Part shown: positions 55,533 to 64,000 of the stretch, piece by piece
Layout: every line of letters starts with the position of its first letter
How positions within the stretch are numbered: the first letter of the stretch is position 1
From: Aggregatimonas sangjinii
Lineage (GTDB): Bacteria > Bacteroidota > Bacteroidia > Flavobacteriales > Flavobacteriaceae
Direction of reading: 5' to 3'
Assembly (NCBI RefSeq): GCF_005943945.1
Contig: NZ_CP040710.1
Coordinates: 1,685,001-1,749,000, forward strand
DNA length: 64,000 bases
Translations under genes and position numbers: made by a program
Notes under the pieces: model-generated
Told to the model about the DNA's origin: nothing
What the model saw: only the letters and a program-made list of their open reading frames with translations
Databases searched by the model: none

Positions 55533-56336
55533 TTAGAAAGAATTGATAATCTCAGCTATTGAATTCTGATACATATTCTTTGCAATTTCTTCTGCGGTCT
55601 GACCCAGGTCCTTATCCCTAATTGTTTTGTCTGCACCGCTTTCCAGCAAGTAAAATACCACCTCCTCGTGTCCCATAGCGGCTGCGGCAATAAGAGGTGT
55701 GGCTAAACCTTTTGGATTGCCATTTATATCGGCTCCGTGGGCTGTCAATAACTTTACAATATCTAAATGCCCATTACTTGAGGCTCTTACAAGTGGGGTC
55801 TCATTATTAAGTCCTAATTCATCACAGATTGCCCCTTTCTCTAATAACAACTTACAAAACGATACCTTTCCTTTTTTTGCAAGGTAATGCATAAGACTTT
55901 CATTATTAAAACCATATCTTTCGGTAAGATATAAAGAGGGATTTTCAATTAGAACACGCTCAAATTCAGAAATATTAGACTTTTCAATTGTTTCTTCAAG
56001 TCGATTATATCTTTGATTATTAGGGATGTAATTTTTACTCTTGTGTATATGGTTAGGTTCAAAAACATCACCATAATCTCTAAAAAACTTTAATTTGGCC
56101 CCGATACGTTTACCCAATATTTTTATCTTATAAAATATATCATTAATTACGTTCTTGTCTTTTATACATATTTCATCTTCGTCACACAAAGTGTCCACAT
56201 AAACAGCCATATCGTAGTCAGAGCTTACCACAGGTTCGCATTCTGCGAAATAAGATTCCCCACTTGGTGATATATATTTAATGCTTGTTCTACTTAACTG
56301 TAGTCCCTCTCCATCCAGCGTTTCAATTAATGGCAT
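55533..56336 (-). CDS. ankyrin-repeat protein, likely immunity partner of the Rhs toxin
   Basis: This 267-aa protein has four ankyrin-type repeats in residues 135-265 (LMHYLAKKGKVSFCKLLLEKG, TPLVRASSNGHLDIVKLLTAHG, TPLIAAAAMGHEEVVFYLLES). Its N-terminal 130 residues form a separate domain (SGESYFAECEPVVSSDYDMA) without a family name. It overlaps the Rhs gene end by 10 bases, so it is co-translated after the toxin. Genes placed like this usually encode the toxin's antidote, although a regulator role cannot be excluded. AT-rich compared with the Rhs core. Confidence 0.8.
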   Translation of the reverse strand: MPLIETLDGEGLQLSRTSIKYISPSGESYFAECEPVVSSDYDMAVYVDTLCDEDEICIKDKNVINDIFYKIKILGKRIGAKLKFFRDYGDVFEPNHIHKSKNYIPNNQRYNRLEETIEKSNISEFERVLIENPSLYLTERYGFNNESLMHYLAKKGKVSFCKLLLEKGAICDELGLNNETPLVRASSNGHLDIVKLLTAHGADINGNPKGLATPLIAAAAMGHEEVVFYLLESGADKTIRDKDLGQTAEEIAKNMYQNSIAEIINSF

Positions 56337-59300
56337 TTTATCTTAGGCTTTTTATTGATATCTATCGTTTTGGTTCGTATGCCCTTCTTTTCTAAAATTG
56401 GCTTTTCAAATTCTTCCCAAACACTATCAGCTCCCCGATATTTAGATGAATCTATGAAAGCATAAGCAACCTTTTGGGATTTGGGCGCAGAACCAGCAAA
56501 TGCTTGAGACGTTTTATTCCACAACGGCTTGGCATCTGCCCAGTCCATGTCCTTAGTCCACTTTTCCAAGGCCTTTCCCTGCGGAGTCATTTCTAATACT
56601 TCACCTCCAGAATTTTTAGCAAAGGCTTCAGCAGCTTCTTTTGCTTTCGCGCCCCCCGACCAAAATACTTTGGGCAAACCATTAAGGCCAGATGGGTCTA
56701 CCCAGGTGTTATTATCTTTCGTGTAGGCATAAAAATTAGGATTTGTACCAGCCAAACCAATCGGATCCTGACTCAAGTAAACCCCTTCCTCAGCCGAATA
56801 ATACCGAAACCTATTATAATATAACTCTGTTTCCACATCCTCATACTGCCCTTGATATCGGAATGGACAATCCTCAGCGCTACCTTCAAGCTGCGTTCGT
56901 ATTTTTCCGTAGATATCATATTCTACCGCCCAAGTCCGTGTGCCTTGGGAATCGTACATCTCCACCGGCGTACCTAAGTAATCCGTAATGATGGAGAATT
57001 GTTCCCCGTCTACAATTTTAGCCGAAGGCTTAAAGGTACCTTCATCGAAGACCCATGTCGTTAAATTCGCGATCGGCTCTTCTTTGTCTTTCGATAACAT
57101 GCCCCATTCATCAACCACCCATTCCGGACGGTCTTTGAGGGGATAGTTCCATTCGTGTAGCGGAACATTTCCATCCCATACAAATCTTGTAACAATTCCC
57201 CCTTTGGGGGTTAGAGGGCCTACTTTTGCGGTTCTTCTTCCTAGGGCGTCGTATTCGAAAATCAACTTTTTACCGTTGGCCTTGGTTACCGACTTGAGCA
57301 TTCCGTTCCCGTACCACTCATAGAACTCGGTACCGTCCGGGGACGATTTTTCTATTAAATTCCCCTCCTCATCGTACTTGAATTTCTTCCTGCCATCCTG
57401 TAGTAACTGGCCGCCCGCACCGTATTTTCGGTCGCCTTTGGTTTGACTTCGGTACAGGTTGCCCACTTCGTCGGGCAACTTATAGTCCATATCATGGTTC
57501 TCGTACTTGGCGGAAGCCAAGTTTCCAAACTGGTCATGGGTGTAGTTCACTTGCCCTTTGGTCAGTTCATCTACCATTCGGGTCAAGCGATCGTTCGCAT
57601 TCCAATTGTAGGTACGATGGCGCATTTCGCTACGGCCTCTGGCGACCTTTTGCTGTATAGGCCGCCCAGCCTCATCGTATTTCATTTCGACCTTTATACC
57701 ACCGGGCAGGAGACGTTCGGTTTCCATACCAATGGAATTGTAGGCGAAATTGGCGGACCACGCCCCCTTGGCCCCCTTGATGCCTTCCTCTCCTCCTGCG
57801 TTGTCGTCGGAGGCAGTGCGGACATCTCCCACAAGGGGGGAGAAGGGTTGTTCCGTTGTTTCAGGCTTATGCACTTGGGCGTTCATCGTTTCGATCTGCC
57901 CGATTTTATTTCGGAGGAGGTCGATTTCGGCACCCAGGCTACTGGTGATTTTCGTGCGATTGCCCAATTTATCGAATTCGCTCTGTACCAAATGCCCGTC
58001 TTGGTTTTCGGCGATGACGCGTCCGGCCTTGTCCCGGATTAATTGTATCGTGCTATTTTCGTTTACGGCCTCGATTAAGTTCCCGTTAAGGTCGTAACTA
58101 TAGGTTTCCCAAGTGCCGTCACTGTGTTCTGAACGAGTGATGCGACCGTTGTTGTCATACTCGTATTCGGTAAATCTACCTTCGGGGCGGTTTACGCGGT
58201 ACACTTTCCCGGCGCGATCCCGTTGGTACATTCGGGTTAGGCCGTCAAAACCGATTTCGGTAACGATATCCCCATTGGGATTTCGCTTGAAACGGTAGCG
58301 TTCCCCATGTTCGTTATCGATAAAACGTAGTTGTTCCTCCGTATCATAATCGAAGAACACCTTTCGCCCTCGTTCTTCCCGCATCTTTAGGCTGCCCAAA
58401 GGGGTATACTCGAATTTTACCTTTCCGTTTTTTTGATGTAGCTCGGTTACCTCATCATAGGCATTGTAGCGCAATTGTACCGTATTCAAATCCGGTTCCA
58501 CGATTTGTTTGACCCGATCCAAATCATCGTATACGAAATTCTGTTCGTGGCCCTGGGCGTTGCTGGTTTGGTGCACGCGACCCCACACATCATATTTCCA
58601 TCTGGCCACCGCCTTGTTGGGCAGTTCCATTTTGGCCAAATTGTAATCGCCATCGTAGAACAGTCGGGAGATATTTCCGGCGTTGTCCCGAACCTCGTCA
58701 ATAAGTCCGTTATCGTTGTATCCGAAGGAAGTGACCCCGCCATCCCGACCAATGACTGCATGTAGGCGATCTTCTTTGAAGGTACGGATGACCGATCCGC
58801 CTACGGGATATTTGGTAAGTACCAGACGATCTTTATCATCGTAAATAAAACTGGTTAGCGAACCGTCCGGCCGATGTATACCCGTAAGATTGCCGCGCTG
58901 GTCATAGCTGTAGCCTGTGGCATTTCCTTCTTCATCGATGTCGCGATACGGTTCCATATAGTCCGTATACTCGTGAAAGATATGATTGCCCATGGCATCG
59001 GTCACCTGCGTACAGAGGTTCAACTCATTGAAATAGTAAGTACTTTGTTCCCCTAGGGAATTTGTGATAATATTATATCCCTCGCCATATTCTAGGGTTC
59101 CGGAAAGAATACCACCGTCGCCTTGCGTGGCAATACACTTGGCACCCGTCGTCTTTCCGTCGTACTCCCAATAGAAGGCTTGTCCGTTTCTATCGGTCTT
59201 TTTGGTCATGAGATGGTTGCTGTACTCCATCTTGGTTTCCTGGTCCAAGGCATCCCCGATACGAATCAGGTCTCCTTCTTCACTGTACGCATAGGAAACC

Positions 59301-60481
59301 AATTTTCTGGTGTTACCCTGATGTGTGACCGTAATCTGGGTAGCCCGATCTTTATTGTCGAGTCGGAGTTCTATGACACGCCCGACACTATCGACCATAC
59401 GGGTAAGTGCATTGGCCGAATTGTATTCCATTTCAATTTGAAACCCTTCCGGATTTCGAATGGCAACAGGTTTATATACCGTGGGTGTGCGCCTTTGATA
59501 GACATAGGTCAATTGCTCTTCGTGATGCTCGACCTCATAGGTGAATTTGTCAATATAGGTAAGCGTAACTCTTTCGGAACGATCGTAATATTGTTCGCCG
59601 GGAACATTCAAGATAGGCATAGCGACCAATCTGCCATCTGCCAGCCGTAGCCCCATATTCTGGTCTTCGGGATTGATGTGCAGTCCCAAGTCATAATTAC
59701 ACGAAAAACCGTGACCGAGAAGTCCGTCGTATTCGGAGTCCGAATACCAATTGCGCTCCCAGGTGATGGGAATGGGTCCGGGCAGGCTAAAATCCTCCCC
59801 GTCATACACCATTCTACCGGTGACAAGATCAATTGGTTCAAAGCCGAATTTACAAAGCGATTTTTTCAGGCCTTTTGTGGCCTTGTTCATCGGAAGTTTG
59901 TCGTTCAACTTTTTCAGGCCTTTCGTAAGCTTTTTTCCAACCTTTTTCATAATCGCCCCCATCCCGTAGGACATCAACAATCCCGTCAAAACACCTGCCC
60001 AATCGGGGGCATACGGACCGCCTACGAATACCGGTTTACCCATGGGTAAGGGTACCGACATTGAGGTCGGAAGGTATAGGCTGGGAATCGGTTTCATCTT
60101 TTTACCGGGCGAAAGGGTCAGCGGCATTCCGATATCGTTACAGGTCATGACCATATAGCCCGCGGGGGACATAAAATTATCCTCCGCATGCACGGTGGTG
60201 CTTCCGAAAAAATTAACCGAATCATGACCGATCATCGGGGCCATCAAAAATGGACCGCCCATCGGAATATGGAAAAAAGTGGCCAATACGCCAGAGGTCT
60301 GACTGTTTCCCTTGGGCACATTGTTTACGTTAACCGTTGAGCCTAAAAAGGGGATATAGTCCATCACATCCATCACCATACCGATATAGGGGTGAGGCAT
60401 AGGTACCGGGGCGCCAAGGATGATTACGATATGGATATCGATTCCTAAGACTGGGGTAAAATGTTTGTTGGCCAATAACAT
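56327..60481 (-). CDS. PAAR/DUF6531-Rhs polymorphic effector with unassigned C-terminal toxin
   Basis: Of 1384 residues, about 1-150 form a PAAR-like tip and about 150-260 a DUF6531 region (SLPGPIPITWERNWYSDSEYDG). Many YD repeats follow (e.g. YDLNGNLIEAVNEN, FDYDTEEQLRFIDNEHGERYRF). The Rhs core ends with EDVETELYYNRFRYYSAEEG and DPIGLAGTNPNFYAYTKDN, then DPSGL, the self-cleavage site. The last 115 residues, starting LPKVFWSGGAKAKEAAEAF, are the toxin; they resemble other Rhs tails but I know no activity. It has no stop or frameshift. Confidence 0.92.
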   Translation of the reverse strand: MLLANKHFTPVLGIDIHIVIILGAPVPMPHPYIGMVMDVMDYIPFLGSTVNVNNVPKGNSQTSGVLATFFHIPMGGPFLMAPMIGHDSVNFFGSTTVHAEDNFMSPAGYMVMTCNDIGMPLTLSPGKKMKPIPSLYLPTSMSVPLPMGKPVFVGGPYAPDWAGVLTGLLMSYGMGAIMKKVGKKLTKGLKKLNDKLPMNKATKGLKKSLCKFGFEPIDLVTGRMVYDGEDFSLPGPIPITWERNWYSDSEYDGLLGHGFSCNYDLGLHINPEDQNMGLRLADGRLVAMPILNVPGEQYYDRSERVTLTYIDKFTYEVEHHEEQLTYVYQRRTPTVYKPVAIRNPEGFQIEMEYNSANALTRMVDSVGRVIELRLDNKDRATQITVTHQGNTRKLVSYAYSEEGDLIRIGDALDQETKMEYSNHLMTKKTDRNGQAFYWEYDGKTTGAKCIATQGDGGILSGTLEYGEGYNIITNSLGEQSTYYFNELNLCTQVTDAMGNHIFHEYTDYMEPYRDIDEEGNATGYSYDQRGNLTGIHRPDGSLTSFIYDDKDRLVLTKYPVGGSVIRTFKEDRLHAVIGRDGGVTSFGYNDNGLIDEVRDNAGNISRLFYDGDYNLAKMELPNKAVARWKYDVWGRVHQTSNAQGHEQNFVYDDLDRVKQIVEPDLNTVQLRYNAYDEVTELHQKNGKVKFEYTPLGSLKMREERGRKVFFDYDTEEQLRFIDNEHGERYRFKRNPNGDIVTEIGFDGLTRMYQRDRAGKVYRVNRPEGRFTEYEYDNNGRITRSEHSDGTWETYSYDLNGNLIEAVNENSTIQLIRDKAGRVIAENQDGHLVQSEFDKLGNRTKITSSLGAEIDLLRNKIGQIETMNAQVHKPETTEQPFSPLVGDVRTASDDNAGGEEGIKGAKGAWSANFAYNSIGMETERLLPGGIKVEMKYDEAGRPIQQKVARGRSEMRHRTYNWNANDRLTRMVDELTKGQVNYTHDQFGNLASAKYENHDMDYKLPDEVGNLYRSQTKGDRKYGAGGQLLQDGRKKFKYDEEGNLIEKSSPDGTEFYEWYGNGMLKSVTKANGKKLIFEYDALGRRTAKVGPLTPKGGIVTRFVWDGNVPLHEWNYPLKDRPEWVVDEWGMLSKDKEEPIANLTTWVFDEGTFKPSAKIVDGEQFSIITDYLGTPVEMYDSQGTRTWAVEYDIYGKIRTQLEGSAEDCPFRYQGQYEDVETELYYNRFRYYSAEEGVYLSQDPIGLAGTNPNFYAYTKDNNTWVDPSGLNGLPKVFWSGGAKAKEAAEAFAKNSGGEVLEMTPQGKALEKWTKDMDWADAKPLWNKTSQAFAGSAPKSQKVAYAFIDSSKYRGADSVWEEFEKPILEKKGIRTKTIDINKKPKIKCH

Positions 60482-60493
60482 AACTGCTCTTCT

Positions 60494-61831
60494 TTAGGAT
60501 GTGGAAATTCCGGTTTTCAGTTGCTTTTCCTGTATTTCCATTTTCTGTTTCCAGTCTTTTCCCTCCAATTGTATCATAAAATCATCAATCTCCTCTTTCG
60601 ACTTGCCCGAAGTATGATGGTAATAATCCCATGAAATTTTACCGATACCGCTAGAGGGCAACTGCTCTTCCGGTAGGGTTATGCCGTATTCAAATGCTTC
60701 CTTCAACAAACTGGCGTATCGGGAGGGGTTCTTTTTTTGAATCAATGTGTACGCCGTGATATACGTTGCCAAGGCCTGTTGCCCCATACCGAAGGACGCC
60801 GCGAGTTCTGCTTGCTTGCAGAACAAGTCCGTTGCCTGGTCGATTTCTTTTTGATGGTGTGCACTGGTCGCCATGTACGCATAAAGTTGTAAGAGAATGG
60901 CGTTCACACTTTCGTCTCCGGCTTTTTTGCTCTGCTTGGCCACGGCCAGCCCCCTTTGCAATAGTTTATCGATGGTATCGTATTCCTTAAATTGAAACAG
61001 CATACCGGCATAAACCGCATGCGCCGTTGCAAAGGCTGTTTTATTGCCCGTACTCTGGGTGATTTCCAATCCTTTTTCACCCCATATGTGCAATCGCTTG
61101 CGGTTGTTTTTGGCAGCGCTTTGGCCCATCTCGACCATACACTCCCGAAACTTGACTTCCGGGTCATTGGGGTCTCCTGACAGGGCAACTTTTTTCATGG
61201 CGTCGTCCAGATCTAAATCAAGCCATAAGGTTTTGGCGCTGGCTCTGTATTTTAATTGCACTGCCTCAAAGTAGTTCTCGGGATTGTGGTCGAAAACCAT
61301 TAATCGGGTTTTTTCCGGTAGGCCGATTTCCATTAGGGTATCCATCCAATTGCGGTAATCTTCGGTGTCCTGTACCGTGTAGGGAAAAAGTGCGAGTACT
61401 AAATGCTGTTCCGGATTCGGTAACGCCTTTTGAAAACTTTCCAAAAACTCGATCAGTAGCAGATTGCAATCGCAATTTTCATCGGCTAGTTTCGTTTTAA
61501 AATACTCCGAATCCCAATCGAAGATCAAAAAATTGCCTTCGAGTTGTTGTTTCAGTTGCGTATCATTTTCAAAACTTTGCAGCCAATCCTTCGCGAGCTG
61601 TCTACTGTGTACCTTACTACTTTCAAAAGGAGTGAGCAGTACAACGGGGATATCTGGTATACTACCATGCTCGGTAGATTCCAGTTTTAAAAATCCTTCG
61701 TATAGTCTGGCTTGTTCGGGTTTTATCAACCAACGCACCCAGCGCACATCGTCATGTGGACTGACCTCTCGTAACCATTTCTGTTGAATTTGGGTTACCA
61801 ATTGGGCTACTGGATTGTGTTCGTTGCTCAT
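60494..61831 (-). CDS. 445-aa TPR-like protein, possible VgrG-Rhs adaptor
   Basis: The protein is soluble with no signal. The N-terminal half has a mixed fold (NFLIFDWDSEYFKTKLAD, LLLIEFLESFQKAL). The C-terminal half looks like TPR helices (GLAVAKQSKKAG, YMATSAHHQKEIDQATDLFC, KQAELAASFGMGQQALATYI). It starts six bases after vgrG copy 2 ends and stops 13 bases before the Rhs start, the same place as the 287-aa protein in module 1, though the two are not similar. It may load the Rhs effector on VgrG. Role is inferred from position. Confidence 0.68.
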   Translation of the reverse strand: MSNEHNPVAQLVTQIQQKWLREVSPHDDVRWVRWLIKPEQARLYEGFLKLESTEHGSIPDIPVVLLTPFESSKVHSRQLAKDWLQSFENDTQLKQQLEGNFLIFDWDSEYFKTKLADENCDCNLLLIEFLESFQKALPNPEQHLVLALFPYTVQDTEDYRNWMDTLMEIGLPEKTRLMVFDHNPENYFEAVQLKYRASAKTLWLDLDLDDAMKKVALSGDPNDPEVKFRECMVEMGQSAAKNNRKRLHIWGEKGLEITQSTGNKTAFATAHAVYAGMLFQFKEYDTIDKLLQRGLAVAKQSKKAGDESVNAILLQLYAYMATSAHHQKEIDQATDLFCKQAELAASFGMGQQALATYITAYTLIQKKNPSRYASLLKEAFEYGITLPEEQLPSSGIGKISWDYYHHTSGKSKEEIDDFMIQLEGKDWKQKMEIQEKQLKTGISTS

Positions 61832-61836
61832 AGGTG

Positions 61837-63618
61837 TTAGCCGCAGTTAAGATTCAAGAGTCCACCTTTTACATTGGTCATGGTCGTGCCATCCGCATCG
61901 AGAATACCGTCGCTCTTCAGTTTTAATTCGGCCGTGCCTTCTACCTGGGTGCTCGGTGCTGTCATCTCTACTTTTGCGGCACTGGTCACCGTAACCTTTG
62001 CGCTGCCGTCGTTCAAAATTTCCTTAGAGGTAACGTTTACATTGTTCGTGCCATCGATATTTACCGCTTCGGAGGCTAGGATGTTGATTTCCTTGGAGTT
62101 CAAGGTCATCACGTTGGGAGCGGTAATCGTTATTTCGCCATCGCCGTTCATAAGAACGGTATTGCCGCTGGGGTCTTGAATCGTTACACTACCATCTTTA
62201 TCGTTCATGATTACCTCGTTCCCGCTGCGCGTCTTTATCGCTTTGATGTTGTTATCGGGATCAGCATAATCACTTTTGGCGTTCGTATTGAAGCCGGCGC
62301 TTAGCACAAAGGGCTTTTCGGGATTGTCGCCCTCGAAACCGACCAAGACCTCCTCGTCCTTTTCGGGGATGAAATAGAAGCCCTTCCCGCCACCGGAATA
62401 AGGTGTCACCATCTTGATCCACGGCGTCGAGGTGCCCATGGCCTGCTGCCAGGGGAACTGTACTTTTATACGTCCGAGCCCATCGGGATCGGCGTTGTCG
62501 AATACCCGACCGCGCTGCGCGCCCGAACGGGGCGTGGCGAAACCATTGGAATAGGGCAGGTGTTCGGTGCCCTGTGGCACGCCCTCGAACTCGTTGCGGT
62601 ACTGCCCGCTATGGTCGAAGCGGTGTACGATCTTTACGATATCGTAGGAACCGTAAGGGTCTTTGTTCGTCGGTTTGGAGAAGTTGAGGCCCTTGAGCTC
62701 CAAGGTATCGCCTATGCGCAGGGCGGAGAGTTCGGAAGAGCCCGAGACGGTCACCATACCCGCGGCCCTTCCCAAAGTGTTTACCTTGGTAGCGGTGTCG
62801 AGTCCGCCCTGGGCACTGTACTCATGCTGACCGACATTGTAATCATAGTTTCCCTTTTTGGCGAAGACCGTATCCGATTCCCCTTTCAGCTGACTGAGGT
62901 AAGGGTGGGAGGAGCTAGGGGAATGCGAGGCGGATTCGGCCTCCAACAGGGTGTCGTTCGTCCAGTCGTGGCCCTTGATACCGAAGACCTGTTCCCTTAG
63001 CGAGGTCGATACGTTGAAGGTCAGTACATCCACCCCAACGGTCCCTTCGACTTGTTCGTTCCCTTTGCGCCCGATACAGAAATCGGTGCCGTTATGATAG
63101 AGCCAGACCCCGTATCGACTGCAGAGCCGTTGCAAGAAGGAAAGGTCGCTCTCGTTGTACTGCACCGTATAGGGCAGGGCGATATCGGTGCCGTCGCCAA
63201 GAACGCTCTTGAGGAACTCCCCCGAATGGCCGTTCGTAGTATCGCTTGCCACCTGGGAGAGGGTCGTGCCCTCCTCGTAGCTGAAGCATTGCACGGAGTT
63301 CGCCAGCAGTACCGACGGACCGTGACCGGAGAGCACCACGGTACCCGCGGCACCGACGCCCTTCTGGAAATCGACCCCGGTGACCACGCCCGAGAACTCC
63401 ATTTTGTTATCGTCGACCCCTATGGAGGCCTTCTTGCCCACGAACTTCAGGGCATTGTTCATCATGACCCCTTCGTAGCCCTCGGTGGCATTGGCGGGAA
63501 AGGCGATGCGGAAGGCGCTGTGGCCCCCGACGGACTGTTCGATGGAAACGGTGTAACCGGATTTCGGTAGGAACTCCTCGCCACCGACGATAAGCTGTAT
63601 GTTGACTATTTTTGGCAT
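61837..63618 (-). CDS. vgrG: VgrG spike protein, copy 2
   Basis: This 593-aa VgrG matches copy 1 over its first 465 residues, with base and OB domains (SGGGKGFYFIPEKDEEVLVG). The tip differs: after IKAIKTRSG, it continues NEVIMNDKDGSVTIQDPSGN and ends GGLLNLNCG. It leads the module with the 445-aa protein, Rhs effector and ankyrin protein. The different tip presumably picks a different cargo. It is about 8 kb upstream of copy 1 on the same strand. Confidence 0.95.
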   Translation of the reverse strand: MPKIVNIQLIVGGEEFLPKSGYTVSIEQSVGGHSAFRIAFPANATEGYEGVMMNNALKFVGKKASIGVDDNKMEFSGVVTGVDFQKGVGAAGTVVLSGHGPSVLLANSVQCFSYEEGTTLSQVASDTTNGHSGEFLKSVLGDGTDIALPYTVQYNESDLSFLQRLCSRYGVWLYHNGTDFCIGRKGNEQVEGTVGVDVLTFNVSTSLREQVFGIKGHDWTNDTLLEAESASHSPSSSHPYLSQLKGESDTVFAKKGNYDYNVGQHEYSAQGGLDTATKVNTLGRAAGMVTVSGSSELSALRIGDTLELKGLNFSKPTNKDPYGSYDIVKIVHRFDHSGQYRNEFEGVPQGTEHLPYSNGFATPRSGAQRGRVFDNADPDGLGRIKVQFPWQQAMGTSTPWIKMVTPYSGGGKGFYFIPEKDEEVLVGFEGDNPEKPFVLSAGFNTNAKSDYADPDNNIKAIKTRSGNEVIMNDKDGSVTIQDPSGNTVLMNGDGEITITAPNVMTLNSKEINILASEAVNIDGTNNVNVTSKEILNDGSAKVTVTSAAKVEMTAPSTQVEGTAELKLKSDGILDADGTTMTNVKGGLLNLNCG

Positions 63619-63781
63619 GTTGGCGTAATTTAATGGCGTTTAAAATACTGATTATAAAAGTACTGCACAAAAGCACTGCTACTTTTTCGACCTATCACCT
63701 AATTTTTCCTTCCATGACCTCAATTACACGAATGCAAAACAAAATAGGTGGAACAAATCATTAAAAAACTATTGGACTTCC

Positions 63782-64000
63782 TCAGGTATAAAACACACGA
63801 AATGGAAGTACGTTTGCTGATCTTGTCTGCATGCCGATAAGCAATTCTTTCTTCAAATGTTCCCAATCGGTTTCGCTGTAATCGGCTTCCGGGTTTCGGC
63901 CGATATGAATATCCGTAGTCGGAGTGTACCCGACGGAATTGCTTTGCGATACCATGACTCCTTTTTCGACGGTAACCTTTGAAATGGCGTCCTTGAAAAC
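63782..64000 (-). CDS. C-terminal 72 residues of an unknown protein
   Basis: An open frame with no start inside the window runs from the edge to TGA at 63782. The end reads PTTDIHIGRNPEADYSETDW, then EHLKKELLIG and PFRVFYT. The sequence has normal composition and gives no family match. It is on the same strand as the VgrG copy 2 gene, about 160 bases upstream of it, so it could belong to the same T6SS region. The remainder lies outside the window. Confidence 0.55.
   Translation of the reverse strand, partial: VFKDAISKVTVEKGVMVSQSNSVGYTPTTDIHIGRNPEADYSETDWEHLKKELLIGMQTRSANVLPFRVFYT

Noticed and set aside
57355-59841. Long frames opposite the Rhs gene
   Set aside because: The plus-strand and second minus-strand frames in this region are shadows of the repetitive Rhs sequence and have no own motifs.
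1-64000. tRNA or rRNA genes
   Set aside because: No cloverleaf with the conserved GTTCGA-type loop or rRNA core sequence was noticed; a tRNA search tool was not run.

Overview
The window reads as a chromosomal segment of a marine-type flavobacterium (Bacteroidota, Flavobacteriaceae, perhaps near Maribacter, Zobellia or Arenibacter; inferred from protein families, not tested). Supporting signs are a long class II ketol-acid reductoisomerase, flavobacterial-style lipoproteins, genes with few Shine-Dalgarno sites, DUF4280 PAAR-like and VgrG proteins of the type VI system found in Bacteroidota, and dispersed repeats containing CGAGCGCAGTCGAG. No rRNA, tRNA or CRISPR array was seen.

Layout. 1-6.8 kb: small regulators and enzymes (DUF1059 fragment, AHSA1/ArsR pair, amidohydrolase lipoprotein, carbohydrate-binding-like lipoprotein, DUF418, DUF1853). 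6.9-9.7 kb: a VWA protein with a MoxR-like AAA ATPase. 10-16.8 kb: membrane protein, TruA, CorA, two alpha/beta hydrolases and a 5-oxoprolinase operon pxpABC. 17.1-24.5 kb: ilvD, ilvB, two methyltransferases, ilvN and ilvC. 25-31.7 kb: GapN, beta-barrel, serine hydrolase, PAQR/hemolysin III, lipid kinase and small membrane proteins. 32.2-36.2 kb: an AT-rich insert holding a TrlF-like PHP/ATPase gene cut by an IS3-family element. 36.4-40 kb: TPM-domain protein, AraC regulator and two SnoaL-like proteins. 40.2-45.5 kb: leuC, leuD, leuA and leuB on the minus strand, with a four-helix-bundle gene between leuC and leuD. The ilv and leu sets together supply the valine/isoleucine and leucine branches, but ilvA and ilvE are not here.

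45.7-64 kb is a type VI secretion cargo region. After two paralogous membrane-anchored proteins flanking a TraN/DUF4138-like protein come two VgrG-led modules, both transcribed on the minus strand. Module 1 (53.9 to 48.9 kb) is vgrG, a 287-aa putative adaptor, a PAAR-like/PoNe DNase effector, a PoNi immunity protein and a DUF6630 protein, followed by a relic of a second PAAR-like gene. Module 2 (63.6 to 55.5 kb) is vgrG, a 445-aa putative adaptor, a 1384-aa PAAR/Rhs effector with an unassigned C-terminal toxin, and an ankyrin protein that overlaps it and is the likely immunity protein. The structural T6SS genes (tube, sheath, baseplate) are not in the window.

The strongest observations are the recent IS insertion that splits a defence-type gene without any other damage (intact reading of 909 codons if removed), the two parallel VgrG modules with different adaptors and toxins, and the unassigned Rhs toxin with its ankyrin partner. 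Function calls are from recognising sequence motifs by eye; no database search was run.
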